Below, piece by piece: positions 54,116 to 63,029 of a DNA stretch of 64,000 bases; the stretch's first letter is position 1; every line of letters starts with the position of its first letter. Below the pieces are notes generated by a model. The model ran no database searches and was not told the DNA's origin. It saw only the letters and a program-made list of their open reading frames with translations. Source of the DNA: Deltaproteobacteria bacterium (GTDB taxonomy: Bacteria; UBA10199; JACPAL01; GCA-016699445); contig CP064976.1 in assembly GCA_016699445.1 (NCBI GenBank), positions 1,736,001 to 1,800,000 of the forward strand, given 5' to 3'. A program made the translations under genes and the position numbers.

Positions 54116-55365
54116 TGAACCGCTTCGGTGATGATCCAGGAAATCTGTTTTGTTCTTTTTGCGGAAAGTCCCAAAAAGAAGTCCGTAAACTCATCGCCGG
54201 TCCGACTGTTTATATTTGTGATGAGTGTATTGATCTTTGTAATGATATTATTTCAGAAGAAAGTAGTCGTAGTGCTCAGCTAGCCAATCGATCGAGTGTT
54301 CCAAAGCCTGCGGATATCAAGCGTGTTTTGGATGATTATGTCGTTGGTCAAGAGAGAGCTAAAAAAGTGCTCTCAGTGGCCGTGCATAATCATTACAAAC
54401 GAATCGAAAATAAAACTCTTTCGTCTGATGTCGAGCTTCAAAAAAGTAATATACTGCTGATTGGTCCTACAGGATCCGGTAAAACTCTTTTAGCTCAAAC
54501 ATTAGCCAAAATTCTCAATGTTCCTTTTACGATTGCTGATGCGACGACATTAACTGAAGCAGGTTATGTCGGTGAGGATGTGGAAAATATTATCCTGAAT
54601 CTCTTACAAGCTTCTGATTATGACAAGGCTCGTGCTGAGAGAGGGATTGTTTATATCGATGAAATCGATAAAATTGCCCGAAAATCCGATAGTCCTTCGA
54701 TCACACGTGATGTGTCTGGAGAAGGTGTTCAGCAAGCTCTTTTGAAAATTGTCGAAGGGACTGTTGCTAATGTACCTCCAAAAGGCGGTCGAAAACATCC
54801 TCAACAAGAATTCATTCCTATTGATACAACCAATATTCTTTTTATTTGTGGTGGTGCTTTTGTAGGGTTGGATGAAGTGATTGCTCGACGTATGGGGTCG
54901 AAGAGTTTGGGTTTTGGTGCGGACATTAAGAGCAAGAATGACAAGTCTATCAGTGAACTCTTCTTGGATGTCAAAAACGAAGATCTTTTGAAGTATGGTT
55001 TGATTCCTGAATTTGTTGGACGTTTGCCGATGATTGCGACGCTGACAGAGTTAGATGAAGCTGCTTTAGTCGATATTTTAACAAAGCCACGCAATGCTTT
55101 AGTGAAACAATATCAGCGTCTCTTTGAATTTGAGCGTGTTAAAGTCAAATTCACTCCTGGTGCTCTGACAGCCATTGCTAAAGAAGCTATCAAGCGAAAG
55201 TCTGGAGCTCGTGGATTGAGAGCTATTTTGGAAGATGTGATGCTAGACTTGATGTATGAGATTCCTTCTCAGACAAACATTAAAGAAGTCGTCATTAACG
55301 AAGAATGTATTCTCAAAAAACAAGAGCCGGTGATCGTTTACGAGAAAAAAGCGGAGTCAGCTTAG
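54115..55365 (+). CDS. clpX: ATP-dependent Clp protease ATP-binding subunit
   Basis: The N-terminal zinc finger carries four cysteines (FCSFCGKS, then CDECIDLC). The AAA+ core has Walker A GPTGSGKT, Walker B IVYIDEIDK, the sensor and pore sequences GYVGEDVENI and KGGRKHPQQEF, and the C-terminal helix domain KRKSGARGLRAILEDVMLD. ClpX unfolds tagged substrates for ClpP. Gene order and overlap with clpP are the standard ones. Confidence 0.98.
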   Translation: MNRFGDDPGNLFCSFCGKSQKEVRKLIAGPTVYICDECIDLCNDIISEESSRSAQLANRSSVPKPADIKRVLDDYVVGQERAKKVLSVAVHNHYKRIENKTLSSDVELQKSNILLIGPTGSGKTLLAQTLAKILNVPFTIADATTLTEAGYVGEDVENIILNLLQASDYDKARAERGIVYIDEIDKIARKSDSPSITRDVSGEGVQQALLKIVEGTVANVPPKGGRKHPQQEFIPIDTTNILFICGGAFVGLDEVIARRMGSKSLGFGADIKSKNDKSISELFLDVKNEDLLKYGLIPEFVGRLPMIATLTELDEAALVDILTKPRNALVKQYQRLFEFERVKVKFTPGALTAIAKEAIKRKSGARGLRAILEDVMLDLMYEIPSQTNIKEVVINEECILKKQEPVIVYEKKAESA

Positions 55366-55411
55366 CTCTCACCTTGCGCTTGTTTGAAAGAGTCCCTATA
55401 TTACGAAAACT

Positions 55412-57883
55412 ATGTTTGGAAAAAACCCTTCAGATCAAAGTGAATCATCAAAAGATTATTTAGTTCCTCTGCTTCCCTTGAGAGACATTATTGTCTTTCC
55501 TCATATGGTGGTTCCTCTTTTTGTAGGAAGAGAAAAATCCATATCAGCCTTGGAAGATGCGATGAGTAAGGAGAAAGATATTCTTCTCGTCGCTCAAGTA
55601 AACGCCAAAACAAATGATCCTCGTGATGAGGATATTTATAAGGTGGGAACTTTAGGAACCATCATCCAATTGCTTCGTTTGCCAGATGGTACTGTTAAAG
55701 TATTGATCGAAGGAAAAAGAAGAGCTCGGATTAAGAGATTTGTTCCGAATCCATCTTTCTTTTTAGTCGAAGTGGAAGAAATTCAGGAAAATAGAGATTT
55801 GACTGTCGAAGTGGAAGCCTTGATGCGCAGTATTAAGGTGGCTTTTGAGAATTATGTTAAACTCAATAAACGTATTCCTCCAGAAATGTTGGCTTCTGTA
55901 GCCACCATTGATGATCCTTCTCGTTTAGCAGATACAATTGTAGCTCATCTTTCTTTAAAGCTTCCGGATAAACAGAAAATTCTCGAAGTCGAAAGTCCCG
56001 CTGAACGTCTTGAGAGACTTTATAGTCAAATTCAGACTGAGATTGAAATTCTTCAGGTGGAAAAGAAGATTCGTACACGCGTGAAGAAGCAGATGGAGAA
56101 GACTCAGAAGGAATATTACCTCAATGAGCAAATGCAGGCGATTCAGAAGGAGTTGGGTGAGAGGGACGAATTTAAGGGTGAGCTTCAAGAGCTTGAAGAA
56201 AAAATCAAGAATAAGAAGATGAGTGCGGAAGCCACCAAGAAGATCAAAAAAGAATTTAAAAAGCTTAAGATGATGAGCCCCATGTCGGCTGAAGCGACAG
56301 TGGTGAGAAATTATATTGATGTCGTTTTATCATTACCTTGGGAAGACTTTACTGAAGATAAGATTGATATCAAAGAAGCTGAAAAGATTTTGGATGAAGA
56401 TCATTATGGTCTTAAAGATCCCAAAGAACGTATTGTCGAATACCTTGCAGTGCGCACTTTGGTTGATAAAATCAAAGGTCCGATTCTCTGTCTCGTAGGT
56501 CCTCCAGGTGTTGGTAAGACGTCATTGGCTCGTTCTGTGGCTCGTTCGATGGGTCGGAAGTTTGTGCGATGTTCGTTGGGTGGTGTGAGAGATGAAGCGG
56601 AAATTCGTGGTCATCGTCGTACCTATATTGGAGCTCTTCCGGGCAAAATTATCCAGAGCTTGAAAAAAGCTGGTTCGAGTAATCCTGTTTTTCTTCTCGA
56701 TGAAATCGATAAGATGAGCATGGATTTTCGAGGAGACCCTTCGGCTGCTTTATTGGAAGTGTTGGATCCAGAACAAAATTCGACGTTCCAGGATCATTAT
56801 TTGGATTTGGATTACGATTTGTCCAACATCATGTTTATTACAACTGCCAATAGCCTTCACACGATTCCAATTCCACTTCAGGATCGTATGGAGATCATTC
56901 GTATTGCGGGATACACTGAGCTTGAAAAGCTGAGTATCTGTGAAAAATACCTCCTTCCCAAAAAACGTGAAGAGCATGGTTTAACTTCAGATAATATTGA
57001 TGTTCCTGAAGCGACGCTAAAGAGTGTCATTCGTCATTATACTAAAGAAGCGGGTGTTAGAAATCTTGAGCGTGAGATGGCAAAACTTTGCCGAAAAGTC
57101 GCTAAAGAAGTCGCTGAAAAAGGGAAAGAGTATAAGGCTAAGGTAACTCCAACTTCCTTGAAAAAGTATCTAGGTGTTCAGAAGTTCCGTTACGGAATGA
57201 TGGAGGAGAGTGACAAGGTTGGTCTTACCACCGGACTAGCTTGGACAGAGTATGGTGGAGAACTTTTGGTTATTGAAGTTTCTGTGATGCCCGGAAAAGG
57301 TCAGCTTATGGTTACCGGTAAATTAGGTGATGTCATGCAGGAATCGGCCCGTGCAGCTATGAGTTATGTCAGAACAAGAGCTGCACAATTAGGTCTTCAT
57401 AAGAATTTTTATCAGCGCTACGATATTCATATCCATGTTCCTGAGGGGGCTGTTCCAAAGGATGGCCCATCAGCGGGTATTACGATGGCTACAACATTGG
57501 TTTCTGCTTTGCTCAAAATTCCTGTAAAAAAAGACATTGCCATGACTGGAGAAGTTACTTTGAGAGGTCGGGTTTTGCCTATTGGTGGGCTCAAAGAAAA
57601 GGCGTTAGCGGCTCATCGAGGTGGTATTAAGACAATTATGATTCCTAAAGAAAATGAGAAGGATATCGAAGAAATTCCTGAAAAAATTCAGAAAGACCTC
57701 AATATTATTCTCGTTGACCATATGGATGAAGTCTTGAAACAAGCCTTAGTTTTGAAAGATCCTGAAAAACTTTTCAAAAAAGTTTCAGAGGAAGAAGATG
57801 TTCCTCTTTCAGATGAGGGTATTTTCCCAGCGCCTTCCGGAGCCTTGCCGGGAGCCAAAGACGAAAGCACACCTGTCCATTAA
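55412..57883 (+). CDS. lon: ATP-dependent Lon protease
   Basis: This is an 823-residue soluble Lon. The N-terminal substrate domain (LVPLLPLRDIIVFPHMVVPLFVGREKS), the AAA+ module (GPPGVGKT, VFLLDEIDKM) and the C-terminal protease with the catalytic Ser in PKDGPSAGITMA and Lys in GGLKEKALAAHR are all intact. The terminal tail is acidic/Pro-rich. A 47-base gap to clpX leaves room for a separate promoter. A possible terminator and a tRNA follow. Confidence 0.98.
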   Translation: MFGKNPSDQSESSKDYLVPLLPLRDIIVFPHMVVPLFVGREKSISALEDAMSKEKDILLVAQVNAKTNDPRDEDIYKVGTLGTIIQLLRLPDGTVKVLIEGKRRARIKRFVPNPSFFLVEVEEIQENRDLTVEVEALMRSIKVAFENYVKLNKRIPPEMLASVATIDDPSRLADTIVAHLSLKLPDKQKILEVESPAERLERLYSQIQTEIEILQVEKKIRTRVKKQMEKTQKEYYLNEQMQAIQKELGERDEFKGELQELEEKIKNKKMSAEATKKIKKEFKKLKMMSPMSAEATVVRNYIDVVLSLPWEDFTEDKIDIKEAEKILDEDHYGLKDPKERIVEYLAVRTLVDKIKGPILCLVGPPGVGKTSLARSVARSMGRKFVRCSLGGVRDEAEIRGHRRTYIGALPGKIIQSLKKAGSSNPVFLLDEIDKMSMDFRGDPSAALLEVLDPEQNSTFQDHYLDLDYDLSNIMFITTANSLHTIPIPLQDRMEIIRIAGYTELEKLSICEKYLLPKKREEHGLTSDNIDVPEATLKSVIRHYTKEAGVRNLEREMAKLCRKVAKEVAEKGKEYKAKVTPTSLKKYLGVQKFRYGMMEESDKVGLTTGLAWTEYGGELLVIEVSVMPGKGQLMVTGKLGDVMQESARAAMSYVRTRAAQLGLHKNFYQRYDIHIHVPEGAVPKDGPSAGITMATTLVSALLKIPVKKDIAMTGEVTLRGRVLPIGGLKEKALAAHRGGIKTIMIPKENEKDIEEIPEKIQKDLNIILVDHMDEVLKQALVLKDPEKLFKKVSEEEDVPLSDEGIFPAPSGALPGAKDESTPVH

Positions 57884-57900
57884 TTTAGAGTTGATGTTTT

Positions 57901-57932
57901 AAAAAGCCCCTGTTAGCTGGCGTGAGCTTTTT
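57901..57932 (+). terminator. Possible terminator after lon
   Basis: AAAAGC at 57901-57906 pairs with GCTTTT at 57925-57930, followed by two more T. The stem is short and AT-rich. Confidence 0.35.
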
Positions 57933-57940
57933 TGAAACGT

Positions 57941-58012
57941 GGGGCGTGTAACTCAGCGGTAGAGTGCCACCCTTACAAGGTGGAGGCCGCAGGTTCGATC
58001 CCTGCCGCGCCC
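57941..58012 (+). tRNA. tRNA-Val (anticodon TAC)
   Basis: The cloverleaf folds with acceptor GGGCGTG/CGCGCCC, the anticodon stem CCACC/GGTGG with loop CTTACAA (anticodon TAC), and the T loop GGTTCGATCC. No CCA is encoded. Confidence 0.96.
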
Positions 58013-58041
58013 ACTTCTTTTTTTAAATATGTGTTGTCAGT

Positions 58042-58155
58042 GGGGACGTAGTTCAGTTGGTTAGAACGCCGGTCGATCAAAAAAGAGGAGAAGGATCTCC
58101 TCTCAATGCACCGGCAAAGCCGGTTGCATTTCACTCCTCTCTGTCACGGCGGAGG
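58042..58155 (+). pseudogene. Broken tRNA-Asp copy with structured insert
   Basis: Bases 58042-58071 are identical to the 5' half of the intact tRNA-Asp (58237). They are followed by ~69 bases of unrelated, hairpin-rich sequence, then CTGTCACGGCGGAGG (58141-58155), the anticodon loop and 3' anticodon stem. The T arm and acceptor 3' side are missing here. The insert folds into AGAGGAGA-AGGA-TCTCCTCT (58084-58103) and a TGCACCGGC/GCCGGTTGCA hairpin (58107-58128). Confidence 0.75.
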
Positions 58156-58157
58156 AG

Positions 58158-58177
58158 CAAACGCTTTGGCGTTTTTT
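58158..58177 (+). terminator. Rho-independent terminator-like hairpin
   Basis: AAACGC (58159-58164) pairs with GCGTTT (58169-58174) across a TTTG loop, with further T after the stem. It would end a transcript that runs from the broken tRNA copy. Confidence 0.5.
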
Positions 58178-58236
58178 AGCAGTTTCCATAGGAAAGTGCG
58201 ATATAAGCGTGCGGTAGGAAATTTTGTCGATTCAGC

Positions 58237-58310
58237 GGGGACGTAGTTCAGTTGGTTAGAACGCCGCCCTGTCACGGCGGAGGTCGCGGGTTCGAGTCCC
58301 GTCGTCCCCG
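58237..58310 (+). tRNA. tRNA-Asp (anticodon GTC)
   Basis: The cloverleaf is complete: acceptor GGGGACG/CGTCCCC, anticodon arm CCGCC/GGCGG with loop CTGTCAC, T loop GGGTTCGAGTCCC, discriminator G. The acceptor stem is extended outward by a further 13 perfectly complementary bases: TTGTCGATTCAGCGGGGACG at 58224-58243 pairs with its exact reverse complement at 58303-58322. Confidence 0.95.
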
Positions 58311-58323
58311 CTGAATCGACAAT

Positions 58324-58346
58324 GAGTTCGAGTCCCGTTGTCCCCG
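58324..58346 (+). pseudogene. tRNA-Asp 3' fragment
   Basis: Bases GAGTTCGAGTCCCGTTGTCC and on to CCCG match the T arm and acceptor 3' strand of the intact tRNA-Asp with one change inside the acceptor. It is the trailing counterpart of the broken copy at 58042. Confidence 0.75.
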
Positions 58347-58373
58347 CTGATACACATAAACCCCTTCAATTTT

Positions 58374-59165
58374 TTATTTCAAAATCAATAAAACAAGTGT
58401 GGCAAGTGCAATGCGATACCAGCCGAAGCCGATTAAGGTATTTGAAGAAACTAGTTTAATTAAAGAGCGGATGGCAAGCCAGGCAGAAAAAAAGGCAATT
58501 AAAAAACCTACCGCAAAAATAGGAATGTCAGAACTTTGAAGTAGTGGAAGACTTTTATAAAGATCTAGAAGTACGGCTGCACACATGACAGGCACTGCGG
58601 CAAAAAATGAATATTCTGTAGCCGTCTTTCGATTAACCCCTAAAAACATAGCTCCTAAAATAGTTGCTGCCGCTCGTGAAACTCCTGGCCATAGGGCAAG
58701 ACATTGAAAGCAGCCTATGAAGAAAGCTGTTTGGAGTGGAAGATTGTCCAATGAATCAATATGAAAAGATTTAAGCTTTTTCTCTAGAATAATAATAGCC
58801 ACACCACCAAGAGCTAAGCCTATGACAACCGTTTCGGGTGTGAATAAATGAGCCTTTATCCAATGATGCAAAAGAGCTCCTAAGCCTAAAGCAGGGAGTG
58901 TTGTTAGAATGAGACGTTTAATGCCATTCAAACCTGAAAAAGAATCCGAGTTATGAAAGTTTAAGAGTCCTAAAAATCTTTTTGGGTAAGCGGCTACAAC
59001 CGCTAAGATAGCTCCTAGTTGAATAAATACTTCAAAAGTTGCCGTTTTTTCATCTGCTAGTCCCATGAAATGACTGGTGAGAATCATATGTCCTGTCGAA
59101 GAGATGGGTAAAAACTCAGTAATACCTTCGACAAGGCCGATTAGTATCGATTGAATAAGTGTCAT
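58374..59165 (-). CDS. uppP: Undecaprenyl-diphosphatase
   Basis: The enzyme recycles the lipid carrier for cell-wall and surface polymers at the cytoplasmic membrane. It carries GLVEGITEFLPISSTGHMIL (family motif, catalytic residues) at the N-terminus and PGVSRAAATILGAMFLG in the second motif, with multiple membrane helices. It overlaps the preceding nucleotidyltransferase by ATGA, linking it to the head-group cluster upstream (60494 to 59162). Confidence 0.95.
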   Translation of the reverse strand: MTLIQSILIGLVEGITEFLPISSTGHMILTSHFMGLADEKTATFEVFIQLGAILAVVAAYPKRFLGLLNFHNSDSFSGLNGIKRLILTTLPALGLGALLHHWIKAHLFTPETVVIGLALGGVAIIILEKKLKSFHIDSLDNLPLQTAFFIGCFQCLALWPGVSRAAATILGAMFLGVNRKTATEYSFFAAVPVMCAAVLLDLYKSLPLLQSSDIPIFAVGFLIAFFSAWLAIRSLIKLVSSNTLIGFGWYRIALATLVLLILK

Positions 59166-59871
59166 AGGAGTGTGTTGATTTTAGATTCAGCAATTGCCAA
59201 ATCTTCAGGAGTATCGACTTCGAGCCATCGAATACCACTGGTATCGAAAAAAATGGTAATGTGCCTTTTTGAATAAGTGTCGCTAATACTTCTTCTACAA
59301 CCCCTTTGCCGTCTGTTCTCTCAATAACTTCTTGAACAGTATTTTTATAAAGAGTCAGTGAATCCTTACTACAGTAGGTGATTCCAATATATCCGCCATC
59401 AAATGAAGAAAGTTTCTTGCTGATGCCTGTTATGTGATGTGTGGAATCGCAGGAAATTTTCATGTCATCATCCGCCAGCGGCCGATCAAAGTCACACATG
59501 CCGACGATACCACTTTTATTTTTTAGTAATTCAGAAACGATAGATTTTGGGTAAATATGATCCGCGTTAAAGAGAAAAAAATCAGTATCGAGATAAGGGA
59601 GGGCGCATTCTAGGGTTAAAATACTTCCCTTCAGATAATTTTCATTTTTAATGAGGTGAATTCTGGGATCTTTCCCTTGAAGATGCTTCTGTAATTTCTC
59701 AAAGGCAAAACCGCCTACGATAATGATTTCAGAGGCTGGAAATGAAAGAAGTGTATCTAAAACATAGTCTAAAATGGTTCTTTCATGAAGTTTTAAAAGA
59801 GATTTAGGAAGCTCTTGTGTATGTTTGCCGAGCCTTTGTCCAATTCCTGCGGCTAGAAGTACTATTTTCAT
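59162..59871 (-). CDS. Sugar/polyol-phosphate nucleotidyltransferase, one-base frameshift near the end
   Basis: The N-terminus MKIVLLAAGIGQRLGKHTQE and PKSLLKL are the signature of NTP-transferases; FLFNADHIYP is the metal site. The visible frame ends in a non-family tail. A shift in the seven-A tract at 59247-59253 (plus strand) gives FFDTSGIRWLEVDTPEDLAIAESKI, the usual C-terminal block of the family, stopping at 59162. The closest functional parallel is inositol-1-phosphate cytidylyltransferase, suggested by the adjacent CDP-alcohol transferase. Confidence 0.82.
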
Positions 59872-60497
59872 TGGATAACTTTAATCAGCTCGTTCAAGTC
59901 TTGAATCACTGCTGCATTAGGAAAGTTTTCTAGGAAATCTTTTTTTGAAAATGTCCCTGCTTTAGCAACAAAGTCGATGGAACAATCTTTAGCCTTTTCA
60001 CCGTCTTTTAGTGAGTCTCCAATAAACACAATATCTTGATTATTGAGAGATAGCTTCTTCTTCAAAAAGTCAAAATGTGGTTTCCCTTTAGCAAAGTCAG
60101 GTTCGTACCCCAAAACATAGTCACAAACGAGTCCACGTTTCTGCACAAACTGTCGTACTAACTTTTGGTAATTGTTGGAGGAAATGGCAATTTGAATTCC
60201 CTTATCTTTTAAACTTTTAAGAAGCTCATCTGCTCCCTCAATGAGAGGTTGATCAAAATAGCTTTGTTTTTTTTCTTCTTCAAAAGCTAAAGCACATTCT
60301 GAATTTCTGAAATCAGAAGGGAATAAAATTTCCAGTTGTTCAAAAAAAGGAACCCCGGAAGTGTCTAAATAGAGCTGGCGTGCTTTTAGAAAAGGTATGG
60401 AATAAAACTTTTCGATCTGGCGTCCGGCAATGTCTGCAAAAACAGACATTGAGTCGACCAGAGTGCCATCAAAATCAAAAACGCAGAGGGATTTCAC
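59868..60497 (-). CDS. HAD-superfamily phosphatase
   Basis: The catalytic motif FDFDGTLVDS (two Asp), SSNNYQKL (motif II Ser) and the motif IV region FIGDSLKDGEKA are present. The substrate is unknown; next to a CDP-alcohol transferase and a cytidylyltransferase, it may dephosphorylate an intermediate. GTG at 60497 has GGGGAGAGG upstream and overlaps the previous stop (GTGA). Confidence 0.83.
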   Translation of the reverse strand: MKSLCVFDFDGTLVDSMSVFADIAGRQIEKFYSIPFLKARQLYLDTSGVPFFEQLEILFPSDFRNSECALAFEEEKKQSYFDQPLIEGADELLKSLKDKGIQIAISSNNYQKLVRQFVQKRGLVCDYVLGYEPDFAKGKPHFDFLKKKLSLNNQDIVFIGDSLKDGEKAKDCSIDFVAKAGTFSKKDFLENFPNAAVIQDLNELIKVIQ

Positions 60498-61276
60498 AAA
60501 AACCTCTCCCCCTGAAGAGGCACTGATCCACACTCACGGTCAATCCATGTCATAATATGAATATAAGCCATGAAGACACAAGCAATGATTCCGCCATAAG
60601 CGCAAAGATAAAGTACCCATGATGGTTTTTGAAAAAGACAGGCTAAGAAAAAGATCAGAGAATAAAAATCCTTTTTAACTCCATATTTCAAAGCATGAAT
60701 CGCACGGGAAGCAATGGGAAACTGATCAGGTTGTATAGTGCTTAAGAATTCTTTGTCATAGGTTACAAGACTTCCAGAGTTTGTTTCTTTTTTAAGAAAG
60801 ATAAGCATTGTTCCTATCATGAAAGCTATGGCTCCAAAAGTTGTAATCGTCAGGGAAATGACAGGACCTTGAGGATCTATGCGATAGAGGCCAACAGAAA
60901 TTCCAATCATAAAAGATGCTAGTGAACCATTATCGCTAATAGTATCTAGCCATTGCCCCCACTGAGAGCTGGTATTGGTAAGTTTAGCTACCTCACCATC
61001 CACTCCATCCATAATAGAGACAATTTGGAAAAGAAGACCTCCTATGAAAAGTGAAAAAAGAGTGCCTTTCGAAGCAACAAAGCCCGAGAGGAGTCCTAAA
61101 AAAATATTAAAATAGGTAATTTGGTTCGGTGTCCATCGCGTATGTGTGACAACCCAACGACTTATGGGCAGGGAAAATCTTTTGTTGATGTGTTTTGCGA
61201 CGATCCCAGTTGTGGCGAGCCGTATCTGCTCGCATCTGGCTAAAAGCTCATTTTTATTCTGATAAGGTTTTTCCAT
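60494..61276 (-). CDS. CDP-alcohol phosphatidyltransferase-family enzyme
   Basis: The CDP-alcohol motif is visible as DGVDGEVAKL...GQWLDTISDN (DGxxA...GxxxDxxxD pattern, with Lys in place of Arg). There are about six hydrophobic helices. Such enzymes transfer a CDP-linked head group. With the separate nucleotidyltransferase and HAD phosphatase, the cluster resembles a split version of the archaeal IPCT-DIPPS fusion that makes inositol phosphodiesters. The product is not certain. Confidence 0.8.
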   Translation of the reverse strand: MEKPYQNKNELLARCEQIRLATTGIVAKHINKRFSLPISRWVVTHTRWTPNQITYFNIFLGLLSGFVASKGTLFSLFIGGLLFQIVSIMDGVDGEVAKLTNTSSQWGQWLDTISDNGSLASFMIGISVGLYRIDPQGPVISLTITTFGAIAFMIGTMLIFLKKETNSGSLVTYDKEFLSTIQPDQFPIASRAIHALKYGVKKDFYSLIFFLACLFQKPSWVLYLCAYGGIIACVFMAYIHIMTWIDRECGSVPLQGERFL

Positions 61277-61379
61277 AAATGATGGGGCGAGAAAGTATAG
61301 AACTCTATCCCCCCGTGCAAGGAAATATTACGGCTAAAACGTTGTAATTCTGGACATATTTTTTGAGTAAACATAGGAA

Positions 61380-63029
61380 ATGATGATGCTTTTATCACTT
61401 CATGTGAAAAATTTTGCTCTAATTGAAAAACTTTCCATCGAATTAGGAACAGGTTTTCATATTCTTTCTGGGGAAACAGGTGCTGGAAAGTCGATTTTAG
61501 TACAGGCTTTTGAGGTTTTGTTGGGGGGAAGAGCCTATGTGGAATTTATTAGGGAAGGTGAGGATGAAGCTGAGGTTTCAGGTCTTTTTAAGCATCATGG
61601 GGAAGAAGTGTCGTTACGGCGTGTTTTAACTCGTTCAGGGAAAAGTCGAGCTTATTTAAATGAACGTCCTGTCACAGTACAAGTTTTAGAGGAAATGAGT
61701 CGGGAATTAGTAGATTTGGTGAGTCAGCATGAACATCAAGTGTTGCTACAACCAGAAGAACATCTTTCACTTTTGGACGAATACGCTCATTCAGAATCTC
61801 TGATCACCTCTTATAAACAAGAGTTGCACGGCTATCGAAGTCTCTTGAATGAAAAGAGTTTGCTTCAAAATAAAGAGAAAGAAGCCAGGGATAGAGAGGA
61901 TTTTTTTCGATTTCAGCTGCGTGAGATCACGGAAGCTCATTTACAGACTGGAGAAGAAGAGGATCTTCAAAAAGAAAAAGAAATATTAAAACATGCTGTG
62001 AAAATAGCTGAAATTTCACAGAAGGGTGAGTTGGTTATTGAATCCAGCGAAGAGTCTTTGGTGAGTACTTTGGCTCGTTATCTTAAGGAATTAGGTGGAA
62101 TGGTTGAGGTTGATCCTGTTTTAGAGAATGCTCATCAAAAACTTGAAGAGTGTTTGGCAGCGCTTCAAGATATGGGTAGGGTTTTGGGACGTCATGGAGA
62201 AAGTGTTACGGCAGATCCTCAACGTTTGGAAGAGATTGAATCTAGACTTCATTTAATCAGTCGCCTCAAAAAAAAGTATGTTTCTGAAGTTTCGGAAATA
62301 TTGGAAAAGAAAAAGCAGATTGAGGAGAGTTTGAATCTTCTGGATTCTTTTGAGGCCGAAATCCAAAGAGTGGATCAAAAGATTTTGGAAAAAGCAAAAA
62401 AACTATTGTCAGAAGCTAAGAAGCTGCATCTTAAAAGAGAAGACTCTGCAAAATCATTGTCAAAAGCTTTGGCTCTAGAATTATCTAATCTTGGATTTAA
62501 ATCCGCCAAAATTGAATTTCAGCTGATTCCTGCGAGGCAGGGTCATTTGATTGGAGAAAATTATTTTCATGAAAATGGAATGGACGAAGGAGAGTTTTTA
62601 TTTGCTCCCAATACCGGTGAGGGTTTTAAACCTTTGGCCCGTATTGCTTCGGGAGGAGAGGTGTCGCGTATTTTTTTGGCCATTAAAAAAGTTTTGGGTG
62701 TTTATCGTACGACAGCAACTTACATTTTTGATGAAGTGGATACAGGTGTAGGGGGTGGTGTGGCTGAAGTGGTTGGGAAAAGCTTGTCATCGCTGGCTCA
62801 TAATAAACAAGTCATTTGCGTTACACACTTACCCCAAATAGCTTGTTTTTCAGATCATCACTTTGTCATTTCAAAAACAGTTTCTAAAGGAAGAACATTT
62901 ACAGAAGTAAGAGAGTTGTCTGCAGAAGAACAGGTAGAAGAGCTGGCTCGTATGTTAGCAGGTGTCAAAGTTACGGAAAAAGCTTTAGCCCACGCTCGCG
63001 AGATGATACAGTCTGCTCGGCATGAATAA
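61380..63029 (+). CDS. recN: DNA repair protein RecN
   Basis: This is an SMC-like ATPase for double-strand break repair. Walker A is GETGAGKSILVQAF, and the long central coiled coil spans roughly residues 150-360. The C-terminal signature ASGGEVSRIFLAIKKVL and Walker B YIFDEVDTGVGG match the family. The length of 549 residues is standard. The 3' end overlaps the pmbA-like gene by 8 bases. Confidence 0.96.
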   Translation: MMMLLSLHVKNFALIEKLSIELGTGFHILSGETGAGKSILVQAFEVLLGGRAYVEFIREGEDEAEVSGLFKHHGEEVSLRRVLTRSGKSRAYLNERPVTVQVLEEMSRELVDLVSQHEHQVLLQPEEHLSLLDEYAHSESLITSYKQELHGYRSLLNEKSLLQNKEKEARDREDFFRFQLREITEAHLQTGEEEDLQKEKEILKHAVKIAEISQKGELVIESSEESLVSTLARYLKELGGMVEVDPVLENAHQKLEECLAALQDMGRVLGRHGESVTADPQRLEEIESRLHLISRLKKKYVSEVSEILEKKKQIEESLNLLDSFEAEIQRVDQKILEKAKKLLSEAKKLHLKREDSAKSLSKALALELSNLGFKSAKIEFQLIPARQGHLIGENYFHENGMDEGEFLFAPNTGEGFKPLARIASGGEVSRIFLAIKKVLGVYRTTATYIFDEVDTGVGGGVAEVVGKSLSSLAHNKQVICVTHLPQIACFSDHHFVISKTVSKGRTFTEVRELSAEEQVEELARMLAGVKVTEKALAHAREMIQSARHE

